Shown here piece by piece: positions 18,196-26,615 of a stretch of DNA of 64,000 nucleotides; the first letter of the stretch is position 1; each line of letters opens with the position of its first letter. Position numbers and translations under genes: made by a program. Location of the stretch: contig NZ_CP147505.1 of the NCBI RefSeq assembly GCF_037201915.1, positions 1,674,001 through 1,738,000 on the forward strand. The letters are read 5' to 3'. Under the pieces are notes generated by a model. It saw only the letters and a list, made by a program, of their open reading frames with translations, was not told where the DNA came from and ran no database searches. This stretch comes from Haloplanus sp. CK5-1. Lineage in GTDB: Archaea; Halobacteriota; Halobacteria; Halobacteriales; Haloferacaceae.

Positions 18196-19122
18196 ATGGA
18201 CTCGCGGCTCCGTCGATGGATCGACCGCGCCTACGAGCGCCTGCTCCGGCGCGATATCGACGGCAGTCCCGACCACGTCGCGATCATCCAGGACGGCAAC
18301 CGGCGGTACGCCCGCGAGCGTGGCGACGGAACCGCTGCTGGCCACCGGAAGGGAGCCCGAACCACGGAGCAGGTGTTGCGCTGGTGTCGGGAGCTCGGCA
18401 TCGAGGAGCTCACCCTCTACGCGTTCTCGACGGAGAACTTCGAGCGCCCGCCCGACGAGCGCGAACACCTGTTCGACCTCATCGAGGCGAAACTCCGGAA
18501 GTTCGCCGACGCGACGGAGATACACGAGAACGAGGTGTGCATCCGTGCGCTGGGTGACGTCGACCGCCTGCCCGACCGGGTTCGGGACGCCGTCGCCTAC
18601 GCCGAGGAACGGACCGAGTCCTACGACCGCTTCCGGCTGAACGTCGCGCTGGCGTACGGCGGGCGGGCGGAACTCCTGGAAGCGGCCCGCGACACGCTGG
18701 AGGCGGTCGAGGCGGGCCGTCTCGACCCCGCGGGCGTCGACACGGCAGAAATCGAGCGCCGCCTCTACGCCCGGCCGGTCCGGGACGTGGACCTGATCGT
18801 CCGCACGGGCGGCGACGAGCGGACGAGCAACTTCCTGCCGTGGCACGCCAACGGCAACGAGGCGGCCGTCTTCTTCTGTGCACCCTACTGGCCGGAGTTC
18901 TCGAAGGTCGACTTCCTCCGGGCGATCCGCACCTACGAGTCCCGCGAGGCGTCGTGGCGACACACGCGAACCGAGCGGGCGGTCGCGCTGGTCAGGGCAG
19001 TCGCGGGGTCGTCGCTGGTCGAGACGCGGGAGGTCGTCGGCCGCCTGCGCGAGCAGTTGCCCCGGGCGAGCGCCGAGGAACTGTCGGCCGAACTCGACAT
19101 CCAGGACGGGCGGGTGGACTGA
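18196..19122 (+). CDS. uppS: cis-Prenyltransferase (undecaprenyl/polyprenyl diphosphate synthase), catalytic type
   Basis: A 308-residue cis-prenyltransferase. The catalytic DGNRR (33-37) with metal-binding Asp33 is intact, as are FSTENF, LIVRTGGDERTSNFLPW and the CAPYWPEFSKVDFLRAI region. It elongates isoprenyl diphosphate chains to the lipid carriers used for protein glycosylation. The usual C-terminal RxG (RRFG) motif is absent after YESREAS; instead about 65 extra residues follow. A second, complementary family member lies at 20909-21517. The start is the ATG giving MDSRLRRW; longer in-frame options overlap the divergent cofH. Confidence 0.9.
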   Translation: MDSRLRRWIDRAYERLLRRDIDGSPDHVAIIQDGNRRYARERGDGTAAGHRKGARTTEQVLRWCRELGIEELTLYAFSTENFERPPDEREHLFDLIEAKLRKFADATEIHENEVCIRALGDVDRLPDRVRDAVAYAEERTESYDRFRLNVALAYGGRAELLEAARDTLEAVEAGRLDPAGVDTAEIERRLYARPVRDVDLIVRTGGDERTSNFLPWHANGNEAAVFFCAPYWPEFSKVDFLRAIRTYESREASWRHTRTERAVALVRAVAGSSLVETREVVGRLREQLPRASAEELSAELDIQDGRVD

Positions 19123-19169
19123 CCGCGACGACGCCGGGACCTTTGTAATGCCGGGGCGTAGCCCGGCGT

Positions 19170-20060
19170 ATGGCAACGGTCGAACCCGCGACGACCACGT
19201 CGCCGCCGCCCGTCGGACCGGCGGGGCTCGCCGACTACGGGACACTCGTCGTCCGCGGTGCGTGGTTTTTCGCCGGCTTCCTCGGCGTCGTCCTCGTCGG
19301 CTGGTTCGTCGTCGAACCACTCGTCTCGCGCTACGTCGCCCGCCGCAACCGAAACAATCCGACGATCGAGGAGGCGGTGTCGCGGTACGTCCGCCTGGGA
19401 TCCCTCGTCGTCGCCTTCTTCGTCGCCGCCGGAGTCGCCGGCTACGGCGACCTGGTCGGCGACTCGGCGCTCGTCATCGCCGCGGCGACGCTCGCCGTCG
19501 GGGTGGCGGGCCAGACGGTCATCGGCTCCATCGTCAGCGGCCTCGTCCTGGTCGCGGATCCCGAATTCAACGTTGGCGACTACATCAAGTGGGGCGACAC
19601 CGAAGGGACGGTCCAGTCCATCACACTCCGCGTGACGCGCGTGCTGACACCGAACGGGGAACTCGTCACCGTCCCGAACACGACCCTGACCAGTGGTGCG
19701 GTCACCCGTCCGTTCGGGCGGGGCCGACACCGCGTCGTCGAACGCGTCGGACTGGCCTACGAGGCCGACGTCGCCGACGCGCTCGACCACCTCACCGATG
19801 CGGCGTCGGCAGTCGAGGGGATCGAGTCGGCACCGACGCCGAAGGCGTACGTCGACGACCTCGGCTCGGACGCGGTCGTCGTTCGCGTCTACTACTGGAT
19901 CGAGGACCCACGGCGGCGGGGGATATTCGAAATCCGATCTCGGTACGCACGGACGGTCAAGGAACGGCTGGACGCGGCGGGAATCGAGATCAGTCCGGCG
20001 TCGAAGCGCGAACTTCGCGGGCGGATCGAGGTGTCGGATGACACCTCGGACGGTACCTGA
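19170..20060 (+). CDS. MscS-family mechanosensitive channel
   Basis: A 296-residue membrane protein with three membrane segments (about 28-50, 72-92 and 97-122) followed by the MscS beta domain (DPEFNVGDYIKWGDTEGTVQSITLRVT) and a C-terminal alpha/beta domain. The pore-lining helix shows the Gly/Ala pattern typical of TM3 (GVAGQTVIGSIVSGLVL). It opens under membrane tension and protects against osmotic downshock, a real risk for a halophile. It lies 47 nt after uppS on the same strand. Confidence 0.9.
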   Translation: MATVEPATTTSPPPVGPAGLADYGTLVVRGAWFFAGFLGVVLVGWFVVEPLVSRYVARRNRNNPTIEEAVSRYVRLGSLVVAFFVAAGVAGYGDLVGDSALVIAAATLAVGVAGQTVIGSIVSGLVLVADPEFNVGDYIKWGDTEGTVQSITLRVTRVLTPNGELVTVPNTTLTSGAVTRPFGRGRHRVVERVGLAYEADVADALDHLTDAASAVEGIESAPTPKAYVDDLGSDAVVVRVYYWIEDPRRRGIFEIRSRYARTVKERLDAAGIEISPASKRELRGRIEVSDDTSDGT

Positions 20061-20185
20061 CTGCGGCGGACCCGCCACCAGACGGCCGACGAACGGCCCG
20101 AAACCGGGGTAACTCGGCTGAACTCGGGTTGATCCGGGATGGAGGGTCTCGGCGGTTTATGTCCCGGCAGGTACTCGGCCGAGTC

Positions 20186-20821
20186 ATGAGTGAATCCGAC
20201 CGAGACGTGCGGACTGGATCGCGACGCGACTACCTGCGGACGACCGGGGGCCTCGCCGCCGCCGGGGTCGCCGGACTGGCCGGCTGTACGGGCGGCACTA
20301 CGACCGGGACGCTCGCGACGCAGGTGACCGACCAGCCGGGTGACATCGGCGACTTCGAGTCCTGTGTCGTGACCGTCGCCGGGATCTGGGTGAAATCCGG
20401 AAGCGGGGACGACGAGGAAACCGCCGACAGCGAGGGGACGACGGTCGACGAGAGCGACGCCCGCGAGTACCACGAGTTCGACGAGCCACGGGAGGCCGAT
20501 CTGGTCCAGTTGCAGGACGGCAACACGTCGCTGCTCGGCGAACACGAACTGGAGACGGGGACTTACGCGTTCGTCCAACTCGACGTGACGGGCGTCGACG
20601 CGACGATCGCCGACGGCGGGGACGCGACCGTCGACACGCCCGGCGAGGCACCGCTCCAGTTCAAGCAGGCCTTCGACATCCGCGAGGACACCCGAACCGT
20701 GTTCACGGCCGACTTCACGCCCGTCCGTCGGGGGCGGAGCGGGTCGTACCTCCTCCAGCCGGTGGCGCGGGGGACGAGCGTCGAGTACGAGTCGGTCGAG
20801 GGGACCGAGACCGAAGCCTGA
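20186..20821 (+). CDS. Tat-exported lipoprotein with DUF4382-like domain
   Basis: A 211-residue secreted protein. The N terminus has a Tat motif (SRRDYLRTTGG) and a lipobox (LAGC), so it should be exported folded and lipid-anchored, as is usual in haloarchaea. The mature part reads like DUF4382: TLATQVTDQPGDIGDFES, LVQLQDGNTSLLGEHELETGTYAFVQLDV and FTADFTPVRRGRSGSYLLQPVA. The ATG at 20186 follows a GGTTTATG promoter element by about 30 nt; two further upstream in-frame ATGs would bury the signal peptide. Function unknown. Confidence 0.82.
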   Translation: MSESDRDVRTGSRRDYLRTTGGLAAAGVAGLAGCTGGTTTGTLATQVTDQPGDIGDFESCVVTVAGIWVKSGSGDDEETADSEGTTVDESDAREYHEFDEPREADLVQLQDGNTSLLGEHELETGTYAFVQLDVTGVDATIADGGDATVDTPGEAPLQFKQAFDIREDTRTVFTADFTPVRRGRSGSYLLQPVARGTSVEYESVEGTETEA

Positions 20822-20887
20822 TGACACGACGTGATTCGGCCTACCGGCCGAACTTCCGAGGGACTTCACTACCGTTCGTCCCTCGGC

Positions 20888-20921
20888 GTTCGGACGCTTC
20901 GCTGGCGCTCAGCGTCCGAAC
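20888..20921. repeat. 11-bp inverted repeat at a gene end
   Basis: GTTCGGACGCT (20888-20898) and AGCGTCCGAAC (20911-20921) form a perfect 11-bp hairpin with a 12-nt loop. It overlaps the stop codon of the minus-strand cis-prenyltransferase-like gene and lies between two convergent genes. There is no T run, so it may act as a transcript-end or mRNA-stability structure rather than a classical terminator. Confidence 0.45.
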
Positions 20922-21517
20922 CTCCGCTGACGATTCTGATAATCCAGCACGGCGCGCAGGTAGTCGCGCTTGCGCACGTCTCGCCAGTTCACGTCGGTGA
21001 AGTAGAGTTCCGAGTAGACGGACTGCCAGATCATGAAATCGGAGAGGCGCTCGGCCCCCGTCTTGACGAGGAGGTCGGGTTCGTCGGGAAAGATCAGGCG
21101 GCGCTCCACGTCGGCCCCGTCGACGTCCGCGGGGTCGAGACGGCCGGCGTCGACCTCCTCGGCGAGCGAGCGGACGGCGGCGGCGAACTCCCCCTTGCCG
21201 CCGAGGCCGACGTTCACCTGAACGGGGGCTGCGACGGGGTCGGTGTCGTCGGGGGCGCGCACCGCGACCGATCGGGGGGCGTCGATGGATCGGAGTTCCC
21301 GCTCCAGCGTCGGCACCACCGCCTCGTCGAGGACGCTCACCGAGACGGTGACGCGGTCGGCACCGTACTCGAACGCCCAGCCGAGGACGCGTTCGAGACG
21401 GGCGTACGCCCCCTGTTCCAACAGGTCACGCTCGGTGAGGACGAAGGCGACGTGCGCGGGAGGGTCGCCGTCGTGGAGGCGCTGTCTGAGAGCGAGATAC
21501 CGGTCGTACAGTCCCAC
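20909..21517 (-). CDS. cis-Prenyltransferase-like protein lacking the catalytic Asp motif
   Basis: A 202-residue member of the undecaprenyl diphosphate synthase family. At the position of DGNRR it has LTERD (27-31), so the metal-binding Asp and nearby Arg pair are lost. The C-terminal half is conserved (DLLVKTGAERLSDFMIW, YSELYFTDVNW) and ends in RRFGR, the RxG motif absent from the catalytic homologue at 18196-19122. In heteromeric cis-prenyltransferases one subunit carries DGNRR and the other RxG; I infer this protein is the accessory subunit. It starts with GTG at 21517, divergent from a DUF92 gene. Confidence 0.8.
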   Translation of the reverse strand: MGLYDRYLALRQRLHDGDPPAHVAFVLTERDLLEQGAYARLERVLGWAFEYGADRVTVSVSVLDEAVVPTLERELRSIDAPRSVAVRAPDDTDPVAAPVQVNVGLGGKGEFAAAVRSLAEEVDAGRLDPADVDGADVERRLIFPDEPDLLVKTGAERLSDFMIWQSVYSELYFTDVNWRDVRKRDYLRAVLDYQNRQRRFGR

Positions 21518-21623
21518 ACCGACCGCAGGTGGCGACGGCGCAAAAGCCCAACGGGTGGCGGACCGCGGGGGGACGGCGGGGCGTGTCGGGAGCGTTAAGT
21601 GGCCGTCGAAGGTAGCGGTGGAT

Positions 21624-22937
21624 GTGACGTCCACCCTTCGGCGGGCGGGAGGGTTCGCGGCGGTCGGGACGCTCGCGCTCGCCGCCCCCGAACTCGGACG
21701 TGCGGCCGCCGCCCCCTTCGCCATCGTCGCGCTTCTCGCGGCGTTCGTGATCGACGAGGGACCGGCGTTCGACCTGTTCGCCCGGCCACAGGACCGTCGC
21801 GACGGCCGCCTCAACGGACTGGCCGGCTTCGCGCTGGCGGCCACGGGGCTGGCGATCCTGTCGACGGCACCCCGGGCGTCGATGCCGACTGCCGTCTTCG
21901 TCGCGGCGGTGTTTGTCGTCGGTTACGGCAACGTCGGCGCGTGTGCCGTCGAACGGGTCGACACCGATCCGTTCCGCGTCGTCGCGGGCTTCAGCCTCGT
22001 CGCCTTCGCCGCTGCCGTCGCCGGGCAACTGGTCGTCGGGTGGACCCTCGGTTCGTCCCGGCCGGTGCCGACCGTCGTCTTCCTCGCCGCGGCCGGCGCG
22101 CTGGTGGCGGCGCTCCTTCGATCGATGCTGTTCGAACGCGACGATCCCATCGTGATGCTGTCGACCGGGCTCCTGCTCTGGCTGTTCGAGGGTATCGGCG
22201 TCGGTCCGGGGTTCGAGGAAGTCGGCGTCGCACTCGGCGTGACGGTCGCCCTCGGCTACGCCTCGTATCGCACCGGTACGGCGTCCGTTCCGGGTATGGT
22301 GACCGGCGTGTTGCTCGGTCTGCTCACCATCGTCTTCGGCGGCTTCGGGTGGTTCGCCGTCCTCATCGCCTTCTTCGGGATCGGTGGCCTCTCCGCGAAG
22401 TACCGGTACGAGGAGAAGCGCTCGCGAGGGGTCGCCGAGGACAACGAGGGGGCACGGGGAAGTGGCAACGTCCTCGGCAACGCCGCCGTCGCCCTGATCG
22501 CCGTCATCGGCTTCGCCGCGAGCGCCGAGTTCCCGGTCGAGGGCGCGCTCTTTCGCTTCGCCTTCACCGGGTCGCTCGCCGCCGCGATGAGCGACACCCT
22601 GTCGAGCGAAATCGGCGTCCTGTTCGACCGACCACGACTCATCACGACGCTCCAACGCGTCGATCCCGGCACCGACGGCGGGATCACGTGGCAGGGGTAT
22701 CTCGTCGGCGTCGTCGGGGCTGGAGTCGTCGCCGGCGTCGCCGTCGCCCTGTTCGGTTTCGACCGGCCGGCGCTCGCGGCGGCGACCGTCGTCTGTGGCG
22801 GCGTCGCCGGCATGACCGTCGACAGCATCCTCGGCGCGGTGCTCGAAGGCGGGCGCGTCGGCAACCAGACCGTCAACTTCCTCGGCACGCTCGCCGGAGC
22901 TATCACGAGCGCCGGCCTCGCCGTCCTGTTGCTGTGA
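21624..22937 (+). CDS. DUF92-family integral membrane protein
   Basis: A 437-residue protein with about a dozen membrane segments. The second half has the DUF92 boxes: GFGWFAVLIAFFGIGGLSAKY, GNVLGNAAVA, FTGSLAAAMSDTLSSEIG and GNQTVNFLGT. A plant DUF92 member (VTE6) is a phytyl-phosphate kinase, so a role with isoprenoid alcohol phosphates is possible. That fits its position divergent from a cis-prenyltransferase-like gene, but is inference. The start is GTG at 21624 (another GTG lies 6 nt upstream). The stop overlaps the next gene by 4 nt (GTGA). Confidence 0.8.
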   Translation: MTSTLRRAGGFAAVGTLALAAPELGRAAAAPFAIVALLAAFVIDEGPAFDLFARPQDRRDGRLNGLAGFALAATGLAILSTAPRASMPTAVFVAAVFVVGYGNVGACAVERVDTDPFRVVAGFSLVAFAAAVAGQLVVGWTLGSSRPVPTVVFLAAAGALVAALLRSMLFERDDPIVMLSTGLLLWLFEGIGVGPGFEEVGVALGVTVALGYASYRTGTASVPGMVTGVLLGLLTIVFGGFGWFAVLIAFFGIGGLSAKYRYEEKRSRGVAEDNEGARGSGNVLGNAAVALIAVIGFAASAEFPVEGALFRFAFTGSLAAAMSDTLSSEIGVLFDRPRLITTLQRVDPGTDGGITWQGYLVGVVGAGVVAGVAVALFGFDRPALAAATVVCGGVAGMTVDSILGAVLEGGRVGNQTVNFLGTLAGAITSAGLAVLLL

Positions 22938-23350
22938 TTCGTCCCGCGACGCCCGACGAGGAGCGGACGCTCGCTCTCCTCCAGTCACAGCTTCGGGAGC
23001 CGAGTCCGGGACTGTTGGACGCGTGGGCGAGCGACGCCGTCCCCTCGCCCGCGGAGGTACTGGTGTCGACGACCGAGGCCGATCGACCGGTCGGCTACCT
23101 GCTCGCCGTCCCCGGCGACGGGACGGCCTACGTCGCCGAACTGGTCGTCGCACCCGACCACCGACGGGAGGGGCGCGCGACGGCGCTGCTGTCGGCGTAC
23201 GCCGAGAGCGTCGAGGGGGGCGTCACGGTCACCGTCGCAGCGAAGAACGCGGCGGCACGGGCGCTGTACCGGGGCTGTGGGTTCGAGCGCGTGTGGCGGC
23301 TCCCGGATTTTTTCGACGCCGGGGACGCGATACTGTACCGACGGGGTTAG
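22934..23350 (+). CDS. GNAT-family N-acetyltransferase
   Basis: A 138-residue GNAT protein. It has the acetyl-CoA binding motif A (LVVAPDHRREGRATALL, Q/RxxGxG/A type) and motif B (VAAKNAAARALYRGCGFERV). Small single-domain members acetylate protein N termini or small amines; the substrate cannot be told here. It starts with GTG overlapping the DUF92 stop, so the two are translationally coupled. It converges with dnaG, sharing TTAG at 23347-23350. The RimI-like length and the C-terminal Y-R-R end are normal. Confidence 0.82.
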   Translation: MIRPATPDEERTLALLQSQLREPSPGLLDAWASDAVPSPAEVLVSTTEADRPVGYLLAVPGDGTAYVAELVVAPDHRREGRATALLSAYAESVEGGVTVTVAAKNAAARALYRGCGFERVWRLPDFFDAGDAILYRRG

Positions 23351-24732
23351 TCGACCGCCACGAGTTGGTCGATCGTCCGCACGCGAACGTCGACCGGCGT
23401 CTTCACCATCTCGTCGGCGGACCGCGCGACGACCTGTTCGACGCCGCGCTGGGCCGCCACGTCGAGCAGTCGCTGGGTCACCGTCCCGTCGAGGACGACC
23501 GCGTAGGGCGTGCTCTCGGCGTCCGACACCGCGTCGAAGGTCTCGTCAGCCGGGACGGTCTCTAGGAGACGGAAGTCGGCGTCGAGGAGTCGTGCAGTCC
23601 CGGTCTCGCCCTCGATGGCCGCACGGACGTGTTCACGGAGCGTCGAGGGATCGTCGTCGTCGCCGTCCGCGTCGCCGTCCGCGTCGTCGTCCGCGTCGGT
23701 ATCGTCGTCGTCCGCGTCTTCGCCCCCCGATCGTTCGTCGACCGCGGGGTCGTTCGTGGTCTGGGACGCCCCCGACTCCGGGTCCGCGTCGGCGTTGGAG
23801 ATCCGATCCGGTTCGGGGGGCGCGTCGCCAACCGGAACGGCGGTCGCGGGCGTCGACTCGGCGGCGCGGGGAGAGCCGTCGGCGTCGACCGCCGCCGACG
23901 TCTTGCCGCGGACCGAGAGGTCGTCGTCGGCCTCGAAATCGGCGTACGCTGTCTTGTCGCGGAGCGCGGACATGACCTCGTGGTGTTCGAGGTCCTCGAC
24001 CGACCGTCCCTCGGGGGCGAAGACGACGTAGTCGACGTCGCCGATCTGGGCGAGTTCCCGGAGGATGAGTTCGCCGCCGCGGTCGCCGTCGAGGAAGGCC
24101 GTGACCGTCCGCTCCTCGGTGAGGTCGGCCACCGCGTCGGGGACGTTCGTCCCTTCGACGCCGACCGCGTTCTTGATGCCGTACTCGAGCAACGTCAGCA
24201 CGTCCGACCGGCCCTCGACGACAATGATGGCGTCGGAGTCGGTTACCCGCGGGCCCGCCGGTAGGCCGTGGTAGTCGGTGATGTCGTCGATGCGGACGCT
24301 CTCGCGGACCTCCTCCAGAATTTTGGAGGAGTCCATGACGCTCTCGTCGAACGACCCCGCGAGCAGTTCCTTGGCACGGTCGATGACCTTCCGACGCTTG
24401 GCCTCGCGGACGTCCTCGATGTCGGTCACCTCGACGGAGGCCTGACACGGACCGACGCGGTCGATCGTTTCGAGCGACGCCGCGAGGATGGCCGTCTCGA
24501 CCTTGTCGAGGTTGGTCGCGATGGTGATGCGTCCGAACGACTGTCCGTTCTCGCTGTCTATCTGTACGTCTATCCGCCCGACCTTCGAGGACTGTTGGAG
24601 GTCCCGAAGGTCGAGGTCGTCGCCGAGCAGACCCTCGGTCTGCCCGAAGACGGCACCGACGACGTCGCTCCGCTCGACGACGCCGTCGGCCGCGGTGGAT
24701 GCGTGAATGAGGTATTTGGCTGTGTCGTCCAT
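23347..24732 (-). CDS. dnaG: Archaeal DnaG (primase-like, exosome-associated)
   Basis: A 461-residue archaeal DnaG. The TOPRIM domain (about 165-260) has IIVVEGRSD (E173) and AFLDGDRGG (D215, D217). N-terminal residues 1-150 form the archaeal-specific domain, and a long acidic low-complexity linker of Asp/Ala/Glu (about 300-365) precedes a C-terminal domain. In archaea DnaG has primase activity and is a stable part of the RNA exosome (established). The start at MDDTAKYL matches family N termini; longer frames upstream run through the promoter. Convergent with the GNAT gene. Confidence 0.92.
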   Translation of the reverse strand: MDDTAKYLIHASTAADGVVERSDVVGAVFGQTEGLLGDDLDLRDLQQSSKVGRIDVQIDSENGQSFGRITIATNLDKVETAILAASLETIDRVGPCQASVEVTDIEDVREAKRRKVIDRAKELLAGSFDESVMDSSKILEEVRESVRIDDITDYHGLPAGPRVTDSDAIIVVEGRSDVLTLLEYGIKNAVGVEGTNVPDAVADLTEERTVTAFLDGDRGGELILRELAQIGDVDYVVFAPEGRSVEDLEHHEVMSALRDKTAYADFEADDDLSVRGKTSAAVDADGSPRAAESTPATAVPVGDAPPEPDRISNADADPESGASQTTNDPAVDERSGGEDADDDDTDADDDADGDADGDDDDPSTLREHVRAAIEGETGTARLLDADFRLLETVPADETFDAVSDAESTPYAVVLDGTVTQRLLDVAAQRGVEQVVARSADEMVKTPVDVRVRTIDQLVAVD

Positions 24733-24788
24733 TGATGATCCCCTCGTAGGGGTGATGATGATGAGTCCATGGGGGGGCCCATGTACGC

Positions 24789-24796
24789 CTATATAC
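24789..24796 (-). promoter_or_regulatory. TATA box of dnaG
   Basis: On the minus strand GTATATAG sits about 57 nt before the dnaG ATG, which implies a leader of roughly 30 nt. The leader contains a CATGG-Gn-CCATG-type palindrome near 24768-24782 and a GATGATGATGAG repeat. Confidence 0.55.
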
Positions 24797-24979
24797 TTTT
24801 CGGGGAGCCCGGAAATACTTGTCGTACTTCCGGGTGGCGGCCACCGACCACGGCCCGAGGGTCGCCGAGTCGCCGTCGCCATCGAACCGAGGATCTCGGC
24901 TTAATCCGCCTGAATCGCCTGAAATCCCGCTGTATCGTCGTCCTGTTATATGCGTCCGGGGCGCATCCGTCGAGACACG

Positions 24980-25219
24980 ATGCACACGACTGGACTGATC
25001 GTTGCCGTCGCCGGCGCGGTGGCACCGCTCGCCGTGCCGGCGGCAGTGACGAACGGGGACGGAGACGTGGTTGGTGTGGGACCGACGACGGAGACGCCGA
25101 GTGGCCGAGCGGGACCGACGACGGATCTCTCGGAACCGACTCCGAGGGTCGTCGAGCGACTCCCGGGAACGACCCGGAGGGCCGTGACCGACCTCGTGGC
25201 CGCCGGGACGGTGGGGTGA
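24980..25219 (+). CDS. Small secreted or membrane-associated protein
   Basis: A 79-residue ORF with a hydrophobic N terminus (LIVAVAGAVAPLAVPAAV) like a signal peptide and a Thr/Pro/Gly-rich rest. The ATG at 24980 lies about 32 nt after a GTTATATG element, which supports a leaderless start. Codon third positions are G/C rich. Family unknown. A second putative exported protein begins 8 nt after its stop, so the two may form a small operon. Confidence 0.5.
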   Translation: MHTTGLIVAVAGAVAPLAVPAAVTNGDGDVVGVGPTTETPSGRAGPTTDLSEPTPRVVERLPGTTRRAVTDLVAAGTVG

Positions 25220-25226
25220 TCGCCCC

Positions 25227-25760
25227 GTGCGCGACCGATCCATCGTGATCGGCGTCGTCGTGGTACTCGTCGTCGCCGTCCCCGTGATCCTCGCGGCCGC
25301 ACCCGGATCGGGAGACGGTGGGGACACGGCGTCGACGGACGACTCGTTCCCGACGGAGACGCCGGCCGACTCGACGACCGGAGTCGACGACGGGGCGACC
25401 GACACCGATGCCGACACTGGACCCTCGTTCGCGTTCGAGATCGACCGGATCGAGTCCTGCGGGGAGACCTGCCGGGACGTGACGACGACGCTGACGAGCG
25501 AGGGTGCCGGGTCGACGGACGTGACCGTCTACACCCGGATCTACGCCGACAACGGGACGGACGGCGACGTAGTCTGGCAGGGGAGCGAACCGATCGGCGA
25601 CCTCGACGCCGGCGAGTCGTACACGGGGACCAAGCGGGTCGACCTGTCGATAACCGACGCGTACGCGATCCAGCAGTCCGGCGGCTGGATCACGATCCAG
25701 ACGACGATCCAGTCCGACGAGAAGACGGTGACCACGACCGAACGGCGGCAGGTGGCCTGA
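25227..25760 (+). CDS. Membrane-anchored extracellular beta-domain protein
   Basis: A 177-residue protein: N-terminal membrane segment (6-25), an Asp/Thr-rich linker (30-70), and an extracellular domain with a short CGETC pair and strands resembling an Ig-like/FxLYD fold (DVTVYTRIYADNGTDGDVVWQ, GESYTGTKRVDLS). Haloarchaea encode many such proteins of unknown role. It starts with GTG and follows a small secreted-type ORF. Convergent with the DUF1405 gene. Confidence 0.7.
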   Translation: MRDRSIVIGVVVVLVVAVPVILAAAPGSGDGGDTASTDDSFPTETPADSTTGVDDGATDTDADTGPSFAFEIDRIESCGETCRDVTTTLTSEGAGSTDVTVYTRIYADNGTDGDVVWQGSEPIGDLDAGESYTGTKRVDLSITDAYAIQQSGGWITIQTTIQSDEKTVTTTERRQVA

Positions 25761-25766
25761 CGGCGG

Positions 25767-26522
25767 TCACCGACGGGATTCCAGTTTCTTCACCCGCGTC
25801 GCGAGTGTCAGGAACGTCGCCGTGAGCGTCAGGACGACCGCCCCCGCGGCGGCGACGTCGTGGACCGGCGAGAGGTGAGTGATCGTCCCGTCGACGATCC
25901 GCTGTCCGGGGAGGAGGGTGTGGTGGGACGTCCCGACGACCGGGACGAAGTAGTCGACGGCGTCGTTCAGGCCGTACCACGCGACGGCGACGGCGACTGC
26001 ACGGACGGGAAAGTCGCTGTACCGGTGGATGAGAAAGGCCTCGACGACCATCATGAGGTGGCTCCCGAGGAGGAAGGCGTACATGGGAAACGGCGTGGTC
26101 GCGAGGAAGCCGTCGGCGAAGGCGACGAGGACGAACGGCGTCCAGAGACCGAGTTTCCAACAGCCGAAGAAGGCGAGCGCGTTCACCACCTCGTTGGATC
26201 GACCGAGTTTCCAGAGGGCGAGCGAGAGCGCGATAAAAGCCGTCGCGACGGGGCTGTCGGGGACGAGCGGCCAGATCGCGAGCGGTTCGGCCGCGAACTG
26301 GAAGCGGTAGTACCAGAAGCCGAAGGCGGTGCCGACCAGGTTGATCCCAACGACGACCCACGCGAGCGAGAGGCCGAGGTTCTCGACGACACGGGGGAGG
26401 GGTGCGAGCCATCGAGGGAGTGGGTCGGCGGGAGGATGTCCGTCGCCATCGACGAGGGCGCGGACGCGGTCGATCGCCGTCGCGGCGTCGGCCGGTGACT
26501 CGGAGCCGGACCCGGATCCCAT
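25767..26522 (-). CDS. DUF1405 integral membrane protein
   Basis: A 251-residue protein with a polar N terminus and six to seven membrane segments. The FWYYRFQF, PDSPVAT, ALWKLGR and FFGCWKLGLWTPFVL motifs are typical of DUF1405. Function of the family is unknown. The ATG at 26522 is preferred; the longer frame adds 16 residues rich in Pro/Ser. It is divergent from pdxS, with a short shared promoter region. Confidence 0.8.
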   Translation of the reverse strand: MGSGSGSESPADAATAIDRVRALVDGDGHPPADPLPRWLAPLPRVVENLGLSLAWVVVGINLVGTAFGFWYYRFQFAAEPLAIWPLVPDSPVATAFIALSLALWKLGRSNEVVNALAFFGCWKLGLWTPFVLVAFADGFLATTPFPMYAFLLGSHLMMVVEAFLIHRYSDFPVRAVAVAVAWYGLNDAVDYFVPVVGTSHHTLLPGQRIVDGTITHLSPVHDVAAAGAVVLTLTATFLTLATRVKKLESRR

Positions 26523-26615
26523 CGCTCGACGTGACGGAGCGGACGGATAAATCGGTGGCGATGGCAACATCTACCGAAAGCCCGTCGTTAAGTGGATCCC
26601 ACCGTAACGTAAGAC

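Noticed and set aside
24570-24782. 70-codon ORF overlapping the dnaG start in another frame
   Set aside because: Ser/Thr/Pro-rich shadow of the dnaG leader and 5' end, without haloarchaeal bias.
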